DNA of 64,000 nucleotides from JAVJSU01 sp040219275 (GCA_040219275.1 JAVJSU010000039.1:186001-250000); one strand, 5' to 3'. Counted from the first letter of the stretch, positions 51,888 to 61,044 are shown. Made by a program: numbers and translations. The notes: generated by a model from the sequence alone, not told the origin.

Positions 51888-52847
51888 ATGACTCTCCGAC
51901 TTCAACATAGCTGGGAATATCGGCTAATTACCCTTGCAGAAGAAGCATTTAACAGCCAACTTCCTAGCATCCGCATCTCCGCAAATGACCATGAATTAGA
52001 AGCGGCTTACCGCCATTGTGACGAAATCACAAAGCAATATAGCCGCACATTCTACATGGCATCCGGTTTACTCCCTGCGGAAAAACGACGTAGTGCACGC
52101 GCCCTGTACGCGTTTTGCCGTGTCACAGACGATATCGTGGACGAATTTCCTGATAAAGAACAAGCTCGTATAGAACTTTCAGCGTGGCGTTTGCGCGTCA
52201 GTGAAGCACACCCTCAATCCAATGATCCGGTTGCCCTCGCATGGGCAGATACCCGCGCGCGCTTCAACATCCCCTGTGGTTATGCGGAACAGCTGATTGA
52301 TGGTGTGGCGCGTGATCTGGTGCAATCCCGTTATGAGACATTTGATGATCTAGCGGCATATTCATACGGTGTCGCCTCGACTGTCGGATTGATGGCGATG
52401 CACATTATCGGATTTTCCGGTGAAGAAGCCCTCCCCTATGCGGTGCGTTTGGGGGTTGCGCTACAAATTACGAATATCCTGCGCGATGTCGCCGAGGATT
52501 GGACATCAGGACGCTTATATCTGCCGTTAGAAGAGCTTGAAAACTTCGGCTTAAGTGAAAACGACATCCATCGGGGTGTGGTTGATGACCGATGGCGTGA
52601 ATTTATGCGCTTTCAACTCGCACGAAACCATCAGCTCTATAGTCATTCAATGGCAGGCATTGCCCAACTAGACGCGGATGGTCGCTTTGCCATCGGAGCC
52701 GCCGCAGAACTATATCGCGCCATCCTGACCGACATCGAAAAGCACGATTACGATGTTTTTTCCCGCCGCGCACACGTCGGGCTAGTCGGCAAGGTCGTCC
52801 GTTTACCCGGAATCTGGCGACGTACCCGCCGTACGGAAAGCGCCTGA
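51888..52847 (+). CDS. crtB: Phytoene synthase
   Basis: CrtB joins two geranylgeranyl diphosphates to phytoene, the first committed step of carotenoid synthesis. The 319-residue protein has the two metal-binding motifs D81-x3-D85 (TDDIVDE) and D200-x3-D204 (RDVAEDW). The N-terminal SRTFYMAS block and the SGRLYLP block are also typical. A related squalene-type synthase is the main alternative, but the neighbouring cyclase and desaturase favour phytoene. It is followed by the lycopene cyclase gene by 41 bases. Confidence 0.93.
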   Translation: MTLRLQHSWEYRLITLAEEAFNSQLPSIRISANDHELEAAYRHCDEITKQYSRTFYMASGLLPAEKRRSARALYAFCRVTDDIVDEFPDKEQARIELSAWRLRVSEAHPQSNDPVALAWADTRARFNIPCGYAEQLIDGVARDLVQSRYETFDDLAAYSYGVASTVGLMAMHIIGFSGEEALPYAVRLGVALQITNILRDVAEDWTSGRLYLPLEELENFGLSENDIHRGVVDDRWREFMRFQLARNHQLYSHSMAGIAQLDADGRFAIGAAAELYRAILTDIEKHDYDVFSRRAHVGLVGKVVRLPGIWRRTRRTESA

Positions 52848-52888
52848 ACAACAGAACCTATGCTCACATCTCCTGAAATCAACCGATC

Positions 52889-53707
52889 ATGAAATACTTC
52901 AGCTTCCTAATCCGCTTTGTCATTCTCCCGCTGTTTGTCATGCGCCTGCTAGTCTGGCGGGATCGCAAAAACAGTATACAACCGCCCACCGCCCTTCAAA
53001 ATTGGGACGAAGACACCGTACTATTCGCGCATGTAGCGGTTGCGGTGGGGTATACAACGCTGTGGGATAATTACCTCGTCGCCAACAAAGTCTGGTCATA
53101 TGACCCAGATTTAGTGACCGGCATCACTATCGGTTACGTCCCAATCGAGGAATATTCATTTTTCGTCCTGCAAACACTGCTCACCGGCACATGGGCACAA
53201 TTCTTAGCCGCACGAATGCCCATTGATAACTCGCCCTATCGCACGACTCATCCGGCATTTCGTGCAACAACAACCGCCGCAGTCGGGCTAGTGTGGGCGC
53301 TTTCTGCGAGACGCTTGATACAGGATCGCAAAAATTATCTGCATCTCATTTTGACATGGGCGCTCCCACCGATCATGATCCAAACGGCGCTCGGTGGGGA
53401 TATTTTGTGGCGACATCGAAAGCTAATTCTGGCGAGCATCTTACCCGCAACTGCCTATCTCGGTGCGACGGATTCACTCGCTATCGAATCCGGCACATGG
53501 ACGATCAATCCAGAGAACATCACCGGACTCAACGCCATCTCAAAGCATCTACCCTTCGAGGAATTACTCTTTTTCTTCCTGACGAATGTGCTTCTGGTCT
53601 TCGGAGTCACGTTGGTGCAGGCAAAAGAGAGTGAAAATCGCTTGCCGGAAATGTTGAAGCCGTACTATACCAGATTTAAGCAGAAGATATTGGATAATAG
53701 ATTGTAG
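52889..53707 (+). CDS. Lycopene cyclase, CrtYc-CrtYd/archaeal type
   Basis: This 272-residue membrane protein has about seven hydrophobic segments. Two P-x-E-E motifs, PIEE (residues 85-88) and PFEE (222-225), each open a repeat half, as expected of the heterodimeric-type lycopene cyclases fused into one chain in archaea and fungi. It is unlike the FAD-dependent CrtY or CrtL of most bacteria. It probably forms beta rings on one or both ends of lycopene. Its neighbour is crtB. Confidence 0.88.
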   Translation: MKYFSFLIRFVILPLFVMRLLVWRDRKNSIQPPTALQNWDEDTVLFAHVAVAVGYTTLWDNYLVANKVWSYDPDLVTGITIGYVPIEEYSFFVLQTLLTGTWAQFLAARMPIDNSPYRTTHPAFRATTTAAVGLVWALSARRLIQDRKNYLHLILTWALPPIMIQTALGGDILWRHRKLILASILPATAYLGATDSLAIESGTWTINPENITGLNAISKHLPFEELLFFFLTNVLLVFGVTLVQAKESENRLPEMLKPYYTRFKQKILDNRL

Positions 53708-53776
53708 ATGTTAGACGGGGTATGATAGACGCAATTCTAAAATTGCTTATACCTTGCAAAAACAGGATCAAAGCTC

Positions 53777-54136
53777 ATGCACAACTATCGAAAGTTACAA
53801 GTTTGGCACAAAGCCCATACGCTAACTCTCGATATTTACAAATTCTCAGGAAATTACCCGCAAGCGGAGCAATATAGTCTAACTAGCCAAACACGGCGAG
53901 CGGCAAGTTCAATCCCCGCAAACATTGCGGAGGGATGCGGGAGGAATAGCGATATTGACCTTATACGATTCCTGCATATCGCCATGGGATCGGCGAATGA
54001 ACTTGACTATCACCTACTGCTGGCACATGATCTAAATTATTTAACGACGGAAAACCACAGCATCCTTGAAACGCAAACAAAAGAAGTGCAAAGAATGCTT
54101 GTAGGCTTTATTAACAAATTGCGCTTACAAGAATAG
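53777..54136 (+). CDS. Four-helix-bundle protein (23S rRNA intervening-sequence type)
   Basis: This 119-residue protein has the S23/IVP family signature: the start YRKLQVWHKAHTLTLDIYKF, the S-x-x-x-R-R-AASSIPANIAEG block and a C-terminal MLVGFINKLR helix. Relatives are encoded in intervening sequences of rRNA genes or scattered in genomes, and the function is unclear. Flanking AT-rich sequence contains repeated ATCTAT/GATAAT-type blocks on both sides, suggestive of a mobile unit. It interrupts the carotenoid gene string. Confidence 0.9.
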   Translation: MHNYRKLQVWHKAHTLTLDIYKFSGNYPQAEQYSLTSQTRRAASSIPANIAEGCGRNSDIDLIRFLHIAMGSANELDYHLLLAHDLNYLTTENHSILETQTKEVQRMLVGFINKLRLQE

Positions 54137-54191
54137 CGTAATCTATGTTTTTATCTAAAATCTTTCATCTATTATCTATCGTCTGAGAACT

Positions 54192-54638
54192 ATGAACATC
54201 TGGGACTTCCAACGCACGCTTAACCAACGCTTACTGCGAATCAACATTCTAAATGCGCTCATCGGGCTGGCACTTAGCCGCCGTGAAGGACGCATCAAAG
54301 GAATCGGGACGCAAGCAATCGGTTGGGCGATCATTAACATTGCCATCGCCGTGATAGGTGGCGGATTCACGCGCCGTCGGTTGGACAAACTCGAAGACCC
54401 AAACGCGCCGGAAATCCAACGTAAAGAAAAACGCAATCTCCGCAATATTTTGCTAGTGAATTGTTGCCTCAACCCGCTCTACATCCTCGGTGGATGGCGC
54501 TTCGCCCGATCACGCGGTGAGGGTAATCCATTTATGCGTGGCAATGGCTACGGCATCATGATTCAGGGCGCGATTCTGGCGTGCTTCGATACATTTCATG
54601 TGTGGCAATTGATCCGAAAAGAAGACGATAACGCCTAG
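54192..54638 (+). CDS. Hypothetical small membrane protein
   Basis: I do not recognise this 148-residue protein. It has three or four hydrophobic segments (about residues 16-30, 40-58, 84-100 and 116-135) separated by positively charged loops rich in Arg and Lys. A GNGYGIMIQGAIL block near the end looks conserved. The ATG at 54192 is the first start after the four-helix gene. Its last codons overlap the 3' end of the convergent pyridoxamine-oxidase-like gene by 4 bases. Confidence 0.75.
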   Translation: MNIWDFQRTLNQRLLRINILNALIGLALSRREGRIKGIGTQAIGWAIINIAIAVIGGGFTRRRLDKLEDPNAPEIQRKEKRNLRNILLVNCCLNPLYILGGWRFARSRGEGNPFMRGNGYGIMIQGAILACFDTFHVWQLIRKEDDNA

Positions 54639-55063
54639 TCAGAGAGATTTTTCTGCGCGATAAACTTGGTCGTCTTGATCCGCACCAATAGCTCACCCTC
54701 AACACCATTGCGCTTGCCGAATTCTTCGGCGCGATCCTTACCCATGTAGCGTCCGGCGATCTCACCTGCCCACTTGATGCGCTCTTCTGGCGTAACCTCA
54801 ACAATCTGCGCCACACCCTCGACGATCACAAACGAAAACGGCGGTGTTTCTTCATCCACACATAAACTGACGCGGTTTTCATGGGCAATATTCTTCGCCT
54901 TCACGGATTCATGCCATGTGTTAAACAACAGATCATCGCCATCCATCGTAAACCAGATCGGCGCGACGTGCGGTCTACCATCTTCGCGCACAGTAGCGAG
55001 TTTGCCTGTACGGGCAGTATCCATCAAAAAGCTACGAATTTCTTCAGATGTCATTTTTTGCAT
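54635..55063 (-). CDS. Pyridoxamine-5'-phosphate-oxidase-like (split-barrel) flavoprotein
   Basis: This 142-residue protein has the FMN/F420-binding split-barrel fold. The motif TGKLATVREDGRPHVAPIWF is typical of PPOX-class F420- or FMN-dependent oxidoreductases. The C-terminal half includes the TPEERIKWAGEIAGRYMG block. The ATG at 55063 has AAGGA upstream. It is the only reverse-strand gene in this part of the window. Cofactor and substrate are unknown. Confidence 0.9.
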   Translation of the reverse strand: MQKMTSEEIRSFLMDTARTGKLATVREDGRPHVAPIWFTMDGDDLLFNTWHESVKAKNIAHENRVSLCVDEETPPFSFVIVEGVAQIVEVTPEERIKWAGEIAGRYMGKDRAEEFGKRNGVEGELLVRIKTTKFIAQKNLSD

Positions 55064-55162
55064 TTGATTTCCTTTTAAAATAACGGCTTTCTAGCGTACC
55101 ACTTAATTTGTTCTCATCCTGTCACTTTACAATGACAGTGTTCAACATGGAAATCTTTCGTC

Positions 55163-56002
55163 ATGATAGACGTGCAACTCAACCCATTTCAAGGTGAAGA
55201 ACACCGCCCTTTCATCCTCAACGGTGATAAAGGCGCGGTGCTATTGGTGCACGGCTTCCCCGGTAGCCCCCGTGATATGCGCGATATTGCGGAACTTGTT
55301 CACAATCACGGCTGGACGGCAAAAGCGATCTTGCTCCCCGGTTTTGGCGCAGATATAGAACACATCACCGACTATACCAATAAGGATTGGGTTGCTACCG
55401 TACACGCACAATTGCTGGACTTACAGCGCGATCATAAACGAGTGATTCTCGTGGGACATTCACTCGGCGGTGCGATTTCTGTACAGGTCGCCGCGCAAAT
55501 CCCGCCGGATGCGCTAATCCTCGCCGCACCGTTCTGGAAGTTCGATCATATTGCGTGGAAAGCCATACCGATTGTGAATATCCTGTTTCCACGCCCGCGA
55601 TTATTCAAATATTTACGGCTGGATTATAGCAAGCCAGATGTCCGTGATGGCATCCACAATTTTATGCCGGATGCCGATTTAGATGATCCAGAAGTCCGAA
55701 AAGCCATTGCCAATTTTCGCCTTCCGGTCAAAACTTTCGCACAAATACATCGTGCTGGTCATGCCGCTTATGCCGACGCACCAAAAATCACCTGTGAGAC
55801 ACTCGTGTTGCAGGGTCAGCAGGACGACCTCGTAAGCCCGAAATTAACACAAGAATTTGTGCACCGCTTGGGTGTTAAGTCTCGCTATGTTGAAGTCGAC
55901 GCAGAACATGATCTCGTCAGTTCAGAACTGCCCTCATGGTCAGCGATGCAAAATGCGATTATCACTTTTATTCAGCACTTTCAGCAGGAGGTTTGTTCTT
56001 GA
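55163..56002 (+). CDS. Alpha/beta-hydrolase (carboxylesterase/monoglyceride lipase-like)
   Basis: This 279-residue cytoplasmic enzyme has the oxyanion block LLVHGFPGSPRDMRD, the nucleophile in LVGHSLGGAIS, an aspartate in LQGQQDDLVSP and a histidine in DAEHDLVSSE. It resembles Est30-type carboxylesterases. Its last codons overlap the next gene's TTG start by 4 bases, so both are probably translated together. The substrate may be an ester in membrane or pigment metabolism, which is only positional inference. Confidence 0.9.
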   Translation: MIDVQLNPFQGEEHRPFILNGDKGAVLLVHGFPGSPRDMRDIAELVHNHGWTAKAILLPGFGADIEHITDYTNKDWVATVHAQLLDLQRDHKRVILVGHSLGGAISVQVAAQIPPDALILAAPFWKFDHIAWKAIPIVNILFPRPRLFKYLRLDYSKPDVRDGIHNFMPDADLDDPEVRKAIANFRLPVKTFAQIHRAGHAAYADAPKITCETLVLQGQQDDLVSPKLTQEFVHRLGVKSRYVEVDAEHDLVSSELPSWSAMQNAIITFIQHFQQEVCS

Positions 56003-56985
56003 TTCGACGCTTCGTTTATGAAACCCTTCACCCTGATATGTATCACGGTTACGGTAAAAAGCCGCCCTATTTTGAGGGCTGGTATTACAAGCAGATCAGC
56101 GCGGACGAAAACTCCCGTTTCTCGATCATTCCGGGCATCTTCAAAACCTATAACGCTGTGGATGACCACGCCTTCATCCAAATTCTGGATGGAATGCGCG
56201 GCACGGCGACGTATCATCAATTCCCGATAGAGGCGTTCCATTCTGCGGAAGAAGCCTTCGATGTGCACATTGGCGATAATCACTTTACAAAAGATCTCAT
56301 TTCGCTGAACATCGCGGATGACCAACTGAATATCAGCGGTGAATTACGCTTTATCGGCGGTACAGGTTGGCCCGTAACCGTGCTTTCCCCCGGTGTGATG
56401 GGCTGGTATGCGTGGTTGCCGTTTATGGAATGCTATCACGGCATCGTCAGCTTCGACCACATCATCAATGGCGCGTTCGAGATCAACGGCGAAACTACCA
56501 ATTTCGATGGCGGGCGCGGTTATATCGAAAAAGATTGGGGGCAGGCGTTTCCCTCAGCGTATGTCTGGCAACAAACCAATCATTTTGAGCAACCCGGAAC
56601 CTGCTTAACTGCGTCGATTGCCATGATTCCCTCTGTGGGGCGCACCTTTCGCGGCTTTTTGGGCGGCTTTTATCACAATCGCCGACTTTACAAAATGACC
56701 ACCTATACAGGCGCAGTCACGGAAAAGCTAGAAATCACCGATGACCATGTATACTGGACATTACGCGATAAAAAGTATCGTCTGGAAATGATTGCCGAGC
56801 GGGCAGAAGGCAGTTTGCTCAAAGCGCCCATTCGCACCGAGATGCACAAACGCGTGGACGAAACACTTAAGGCGAAGGTGCATGTGAACTTCACCGAATT
56901 GCACGGAAAAACCATTTTCAAAGGCACCGGACGCAACGCCGGATTAGAAGTTCACGGTGATCTTGATACCTTAGTCAATAGCTGA
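55999..56985 (+). CDS. Tocopherol-cyclase-like protein
   Basis: This 328-residue protein resembles the tocopherol cyclase (VTE1) family, with the diagnostic PPYFEGWYYKQ start and the DGGRGYIEKDWGQAFPS block. In plants and cyanobacteria the family forms the chromanol ring of vitamin E; bacterial members elsewhere have unknown roles. The TTG at 55999 has a strong AGGAGG site seven bases upstream and overlaps the previous stop. It sits between a hydrolase and cruF, within the carotenoid region, so it may act on a prenylated or hydroxylated lipid. Confidence 0.87.
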   Translation: MIRRFVYETLHPDMYHGYGKKPPYFEGWYYKQISADENSRFSIIPGIFKTYNAVDDHAFIQILDGMRGTATYHQFPIEAFHSAEEAFDVHIGDNHFTKDLISLNIADDQLNISGELRFIGGTGWPVTVLSPGVMGWYAWLPFMECYHGIVSFDHIINGAFEINGETTNFDGGRGYIEKDWGQAFPSAYVWQQTNHFEQPGTCLTASIAMIPSVGRTFRGFLGGFYHNRRLYKMTTYTGAVTEKLEITDDHVYWTLRDKKYRLEMIAERAEGSLLKAPIRTEMHKRVDETLKAKVHVNFTELHGKTIFKGTGRNAGLEVHGDLDTLVNS

Positions 56986-57001
56986 TAATTAACCATAAGC
57001 C

Positions 57002-57811
57002 ATGAACATAACCCGTTACACAACCGATTTTGCACTCAACCTGACCACCATCGAACGCCGGCAATACGCGTTAATTGCCGCCTGGGTGCTGGCGATGATC
57101 GCCCTGCCCATCTTGAAGTGGACGTTCGGCACAGACATCATCCCAACAGCGGTCACGTTCGCCCTGATGATTCAGTTTAGCGCCGTTTTGTACATTTCCA
57201 TTAACGCGTGGGGACTCAAAAGCGCGCTGTTTACTTTCCTGCTGGTTGCCATCATCACATGGAGCATCGAAGGACTGGGTTCATCCACAGGCTTCCCGTT
57301 TGGCGGCTATGATTACACGCCCGTGCTTCAGCCCAAAGTTGCGGGTGTCCCGCTCTTAATCCCGCTGGCATGGTTTATGATGTTGCCGTCATCGTGGGCA
57401 GTGGCGCATGTTCTGCTCGGCAAGCACAGAAATCGCGTATATTCACCGGCATTGTACGCGTTAGTCAGCGCCCTCGCCATCACCGCATGGGACTTATTTC
57501 TTGATCCGCAAATGGTCGCTTGGGGCTTCTGGATTTGGGACGAACCCGGCGCATATTTTGGTATCCCGCTGGCAAATTACGCCGGATGGTTGCTCACAGG
57601 CATCATCGTCACAGTGCTAGTGCGCCCTGATAAACGCGACTTGCCCATCGTCCCGCTAATCACGATTTACGCGGTCGTCTGGTTTTTACAGAGTTTCGGG
57701 CAAGCCATTTTCTGGGGACAAACTGGACCCGCGCTTGTTGGTTCAATCGGTATGGGGATTTTGCTATTCTCCGCGCTGTTCAAGCTCAGACAGGAAGCCA
57801 ACAACGCATGA
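57002..57811 (+). CDS. cruF: Carotenoid biosynthesis protein, CruF-like hydratase
   Basis: This 269-residue membrane protein has about seven hydrophobic segments and the FPFGGYDYTPVLQPKVAGVP block of the carotenoid 1',2'-hydratase CruF / bacterioruberin hydratase group. It would add water to the psi end of gamma-carotene or a related carotene. The hydroxyl it makes is the usual site for sugar attachment, which fits the glycosyltransferase gene two positions downstream. Its stop overlaps plsY by 4 bases. Confidence 0.88.
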   Translation: MNITRYTTDFALNLTTIERRQYALIAAWVLAMIALPILKWTFGTDIIPTAVTFALMIQFSAVLYISINAWGLKSALFTFLLVAIITWSIEGLGSSTGFPFGGYDYTPVLQPKVAGVPLLIPLAWFMMLPSSWAVAHVLLGKHRNRVYSPALYALVSALAITAWDLFLDPQMVAWGFWIWDEPGAYFGIPLANYAGWLLTGIIVTVLVRPDKRDLPIVPLITIYAVVWFLQSFGQAIFWGQTGPALVGSIGMGILLFSALFKLRQEANNA

Positions 57812-58407
57812 TCGCCCTACAGGGATTATTCGCCGCCTTCGCCTTTTTCTGCGGATCGTTACCCTTTTCGGTCTGGGTCGGCAAATATGGACTCCAGAAA
57901 GACATCCGCGACTATGGCGATGGCAACCCCGGCACATTTAACGTGCTCCGCGCAGGTGGCTTGACGTGGGGCGGCTTGGCGTTGATGCTGGACATCAGCA
58001 AAGGTGCGTTTCCGGTGGGGTTAGCGGCGCAGGTTTTCGGGTGGGACGGTTTAGCTTTGATTGTCATTGCCATCATGCCCGTTCTAGGACACGCCTTTTC
58101 GCCGTTTCTGGGCTTTAAAGGCGGTAAAGCCATCGCCACGACAGGCGGCATCTGGATTGGATTGGCATTAGTCGAAGCGCCCCTTGTGTTTGGAGTGGCG
58201 CTCGTCTTCTGGTATTTGGTCTTAACATCAAGCGCATGGGCGACCATGTTCACTTTCGCCACCGCCCTAATTTATTTCATGTTCACTGGCAAACCCGCGC
58301 TGTGGTTCGCCGTACTCGCCCTAAATTGGCTGATCGTGCTGTATAAACATCGCCACGAACTGACTACCCTGCCCGCGCTAAAAGTGTTCACGCGGAGCAC
58401 AGGCTAG
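57808..58407 (+). CDS. plsY: Glycerol-3-phosphate acyltransferase PlsY
   Basis: PlsY transfers an acyl group from acyl phosphate to glycerol-3-phosphate, the first step of phospholipid synthesis. The 199-residue protein has the three family motifs: GSLPFS, GDGNPGTFNVLR and GHAFSPFLGFKGGKAIAT. It has about seven membrane segments. Its placement inside a carotenoid operon, coupled to cruF by a 4-base overlap, is unusual and may make the pool of acylated lipids match pigment synthesis. A dedicated paralogue acting on a carotenoid glycoside is possible. Confidence 0.92.
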   Translation: MIALQGLFAAFAFFCGSLPFSVWVGKYGLQKDIRDYGDGNPGTFNVLRAGGLTWGGLALMLDISKGAFPVGLAAQVFGWDGLALIVIAIMPVLGHAFSPFLGFKGGKAIATTGGIWIGLALVEAPLVFGVALVFWYLVLTSSAWATMFTFATALIYFMFTGKPALWFAVLALNWLIVLYKHRHELTTLPALKVFTRSTG

Positions 58408-58412
58408 CCCGT

Positions 58413-59570
58413 ATGTTCAATTTACTCGTCTTATTTGTTTCTGCCGGGCTGATTGTCATTGCCTTAACGACCCTGCTCAATGTGTTTATGTTTCCGCGAC
58501 TGCGCGCAAAAAATCCTACAACGCTCACAGCAAGCCCATTCGTCAGCGTGATGATCCCCGCCCGCAACGAAGCCAAAATTATCGGTGAGGCGATTAACGC
58601 GATGCTGGCGCAGGACTATCCGAATTTTGAGGTCATTTTGCTGGATGATAATTCCGAAGATGGTACGGCAGAAATCGCAAAACTCGCCGGAAAAGACGAT
58701 CCACGTTTAACCATCATGCACGGTCAGCCCTTACCGGATGGCTGGATGGGCAAAAGTTGGGCGTGTCATCAAATGGCACAGACCGCTCAGGGCGACATCC
58801 TGCTCTTCACCGATGCAGATACACGCTGGCAACCGAACGCATTGACCGCACTCGTCGCCGAGATGACACGCACCCGTGCCGATTTATACACGGTCTGGTC
58901 AACACAAGAAACGGTAACATGGGCGGAGCGTTTATGTGTGCCGTTGATGGCGCTGGTGGTCGTCGGTTATTTGCCGATTATCGGCACGCATTACATCCCG
59001 CTATCAACTTTTGGCGCGGCAAATGGGCAGTGCATGGCGTGGCGCAAAACAGCATATGAGCGCATCGGCGGACACCAAGCCGTGCATGATAATGTGCTGG
59101 AAGATGTGACGATGGCGCGTCTAGTAAAAGGTGCAGGACTTCGCCTTCGCATGGCAGACGCGGCGGGACTCATCACCTGCCAGATGTACACCGATTGGCG
59201 CTCCGTGCGTGATGGCTTCGCCAAAAATATCCTCGCCGGATATGGCAGTTCAACAGCGCTCATCATCGCCACCGTTTTTCATTGGCTGATATTCCTATTT
59301 CCGCTAATGTGGTTGATGATCGATTTTTCTCCGTTACCCCTATTACTCACGCTGATAGGTCTGCTTGTACGCGCTTTAACTGCCGTTTTCACCCGACAAC
59401 GCCTCGCCGATGCGCTACTCATGCCCGTTTCGGTGATCTTGATGACCCGCATCGCCCTGCAATCGCTGTATTGGCAGGCGCGTTTTGGTGGACCGGAATG
59501 GAAGGGTCGGCGAATCACGAAAAGCACACCCCCAACACAATCTAAATCAGAAGGACTCCTACATGGTTAA
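58413..59570 (+). CDS. Glycosyltransferase family 2, CruC/CrtQ-like
   Basis: This 385-residue membrane-anchored glycosyltransferase has an N-terminal membrane helix, the GT-A core with VSVMIPARNEAKIIGEAI, LLDDNSEDGT and FTDADTRW (the DxD motif). A cluster of helices follows at the C-terminus. Beside cruF and crtI it most likely attaches a sugar to a hydroxylated carotenoid. The start at 58413 is five bases after plsY. Its last 8 bases overlap crtI. Confidence 0.87.
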   Translation: MFNLLVLFVSAGLIVIALTTLLNVFMFPRLRAKNPTTLTASPFVSVMIPARNEAKIIGEAINAMLAQDYPNFEVILLDDNSEDGTAEIAKLAGKDDPRLTIMHGQPLPDGWMGKSWACHQMAQTAQGDILLFTDADTRWQPNALTALVAEMTRTRADLYTVWSTQETVTWAERLCVPLMALVVVGYLPIIGTHYIPLSTFGAANGQCMAWRKTAYERIGGHQAVHDNVLEDVTMARLVKGAGLRLRMADAAGLITCQMYTDWRSVRDGFAKNILAGYGSSTALIIATVFHWLIFLFPLMWLMIDFSPLPLLLTLIGLLVRALTAVFTRQRLADALLMPVSVILMTRIALQSLYWQARFGGPEWKGRRITKSTPPTQSKSEGLLHG

Positions 59571-61044
59571 AAACGTCATCGTGATTGGCGCGGGAATCGG
59601 CGGGTTGAGCGCGGCAATCCGTCTAAGTATAGCGGGTTATAACGTCACTATTTACGAAAAGAACGCGCAGGTTGGCGGTAAAATGGGGCAGATTAGCGCC
59701 GATGGTTTTCGCTGGGATACCGGTCCATCTGTCATCACCATGCGCCATGTGCTCGAAGAGTTATTCAACGCCGCCGGACGCGATATGCGCGATTATTTCA
59801 CGTTAATTCCGGTTGATCCGCTCACACGTTATTTTTATCCTGACGGCACAATTATCGACGCATCGCGTGAATTAAGCACAATGCTAGAGCAAATTGAAGC
59901 ATTGAACGAACATGATGTCGAAGGCTATCTCGCCTACCTCGCCTACGCCGCGCGCATTCATCGGGTGACGGGTCCGGTCTTCATTTACGATCAGCCTCCC
60001 ACCCCTGCCAGTTTTGCGAAAGTGCCGGTGCGTGATTGGTTAAAAGCTGATCCGTTTCGCACCATGCAAGGCGCGATCAAGTCTTTCGTCAAATCCCCAC
60101 AGATGCGCCAACTGCTCGGACGTTTCGCCACATATGTTGGCGGTAGCCCGTATGATGCACCCGCCACGCTCAACGTCATCGCCCATGTAGAACTTAACGG
60201 CGGTGTGTGGTATCCACAGGGCGGAATCTACACCATCGCGGAAGGCATGGCACGATTGGCGCAAGAACTTGGCGTGTCAATTTGCACCTCGTGCGGCGTG
60301 CAACAAATTGACATGCAAGAAGGCAATGCAAGTGGCATCATTCTGGAAAATGGTGAAAACATACCCGCCGATATTGTGGTAGCAAATGTAGATGTGACGA
60401 CAGCTTATAAGCATTTGCTTCCCCAAACGCCACAGGTACAAAAACGCCTCAAAAAATTGCAAAGCTATGAAGCGTCCTGCTCTGGTTTGATTTTTTTGCT
60501 CGGTGTAGAAGGCACACATCCGCAACTCGCCCATCACAACATCTTTTTTTCGGCGGATTATCAAGCTGAGTTCAACGCCATCTTTAAGCAAAACCGTGTA
60601 CCGGACGACCCGACGATTTATGTCGCCATCACCTCAAAAGCCGATCCCGACCATGCGCCTGATGGTTATGAAAATTGGTTCGTATTAGTCAATGCGCCGC
60701 CCCTTACCGAGAATTTTGTCTGGACTGAGGATAAGATCGCGGCATACCGTCCCATTATTCTGGAAAAATTGGCGCGATCCGGCATCGACATCCGCGAGAA
60801 AATTCGTGTGGAGCGCGTCTTTACGCCGAACAATCTACAAACGATGACGGGCGCGTGGCAGGGCGCACTATATGGACCTTCACCCAATAGCAAATGGACA
60901 GCATTCCGTAGACCACACAACCGCTGTGCAGATGTACGCGGAGTGTATTTCGTGGGCGGAACCACCCACCCCGGCGGCGGTGTGCCGATGGTCACGCTAT
61001 CCGGTAAAGTCGCCGCGGAAATGATTATTGCGGATGATAGATAA
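59563..61044 (+). CDS. crtI: Phytoene desaturase
   Basis: CrtI converts phytoene to lycopene or a related carotene. The 493-residue FAD enzyme starts with KNVIVIGAGIGGLSAAIRLS and has the DGFRWDTGPSVITM substrate block. The C-terminal signature YFVGGTTHPGGGVPMVTLSGK is diagnostic. I chose the ATG at 59563, with AAGGA upstream, because the dinucleotide motif begins right after it; a longer start would only add residues from the previous gene. With crtB, the cyclase, cruF and the glycosyltransferase it makes a complete pathway. Confidence 0.95.
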   Translation: MVKNVIVIGAGIGGLSAAIRLSIAGYNVTIYEKNAQVGGKMGQISADGFRWDTGPSVITMRHVLEELFNAAGRDMRDYFTLIPVDPLTRYFYPDGTIIDASRELSTMLEQIEALNEHDVEGYLAYLAYAARIHRVTGPVFIYDQPPTPASFAKVPVRDWLKADPFRTMQGAIKSFVKSPQMRQLLGRFATYVGGSPYDAPATLNVIAHVELNGGVWYPQGGIYTIAEGMARLAQELGVSICTSCGVQQIDMQEGNASGIILENGENIPADIVVANVDVTTAYKHLLPQTPQVQKRLKKLQSYEASCSGLIFLLGVEGTHPQLAHHNIFFSADYQAEFNAIFKQNRVPDDPTIYVAITSKADPDHAPDGYENWFVLVNAPPLTENFVWTEDKIAAYRPIILEKLARSGIDIREKIRVERVFTPNNLQTMTGAWQGALYGPSPNSKWTAFRRPHNRCADVRGVYFVGGTTHPGGGVPMVTLSGKVAAEMIIADDR

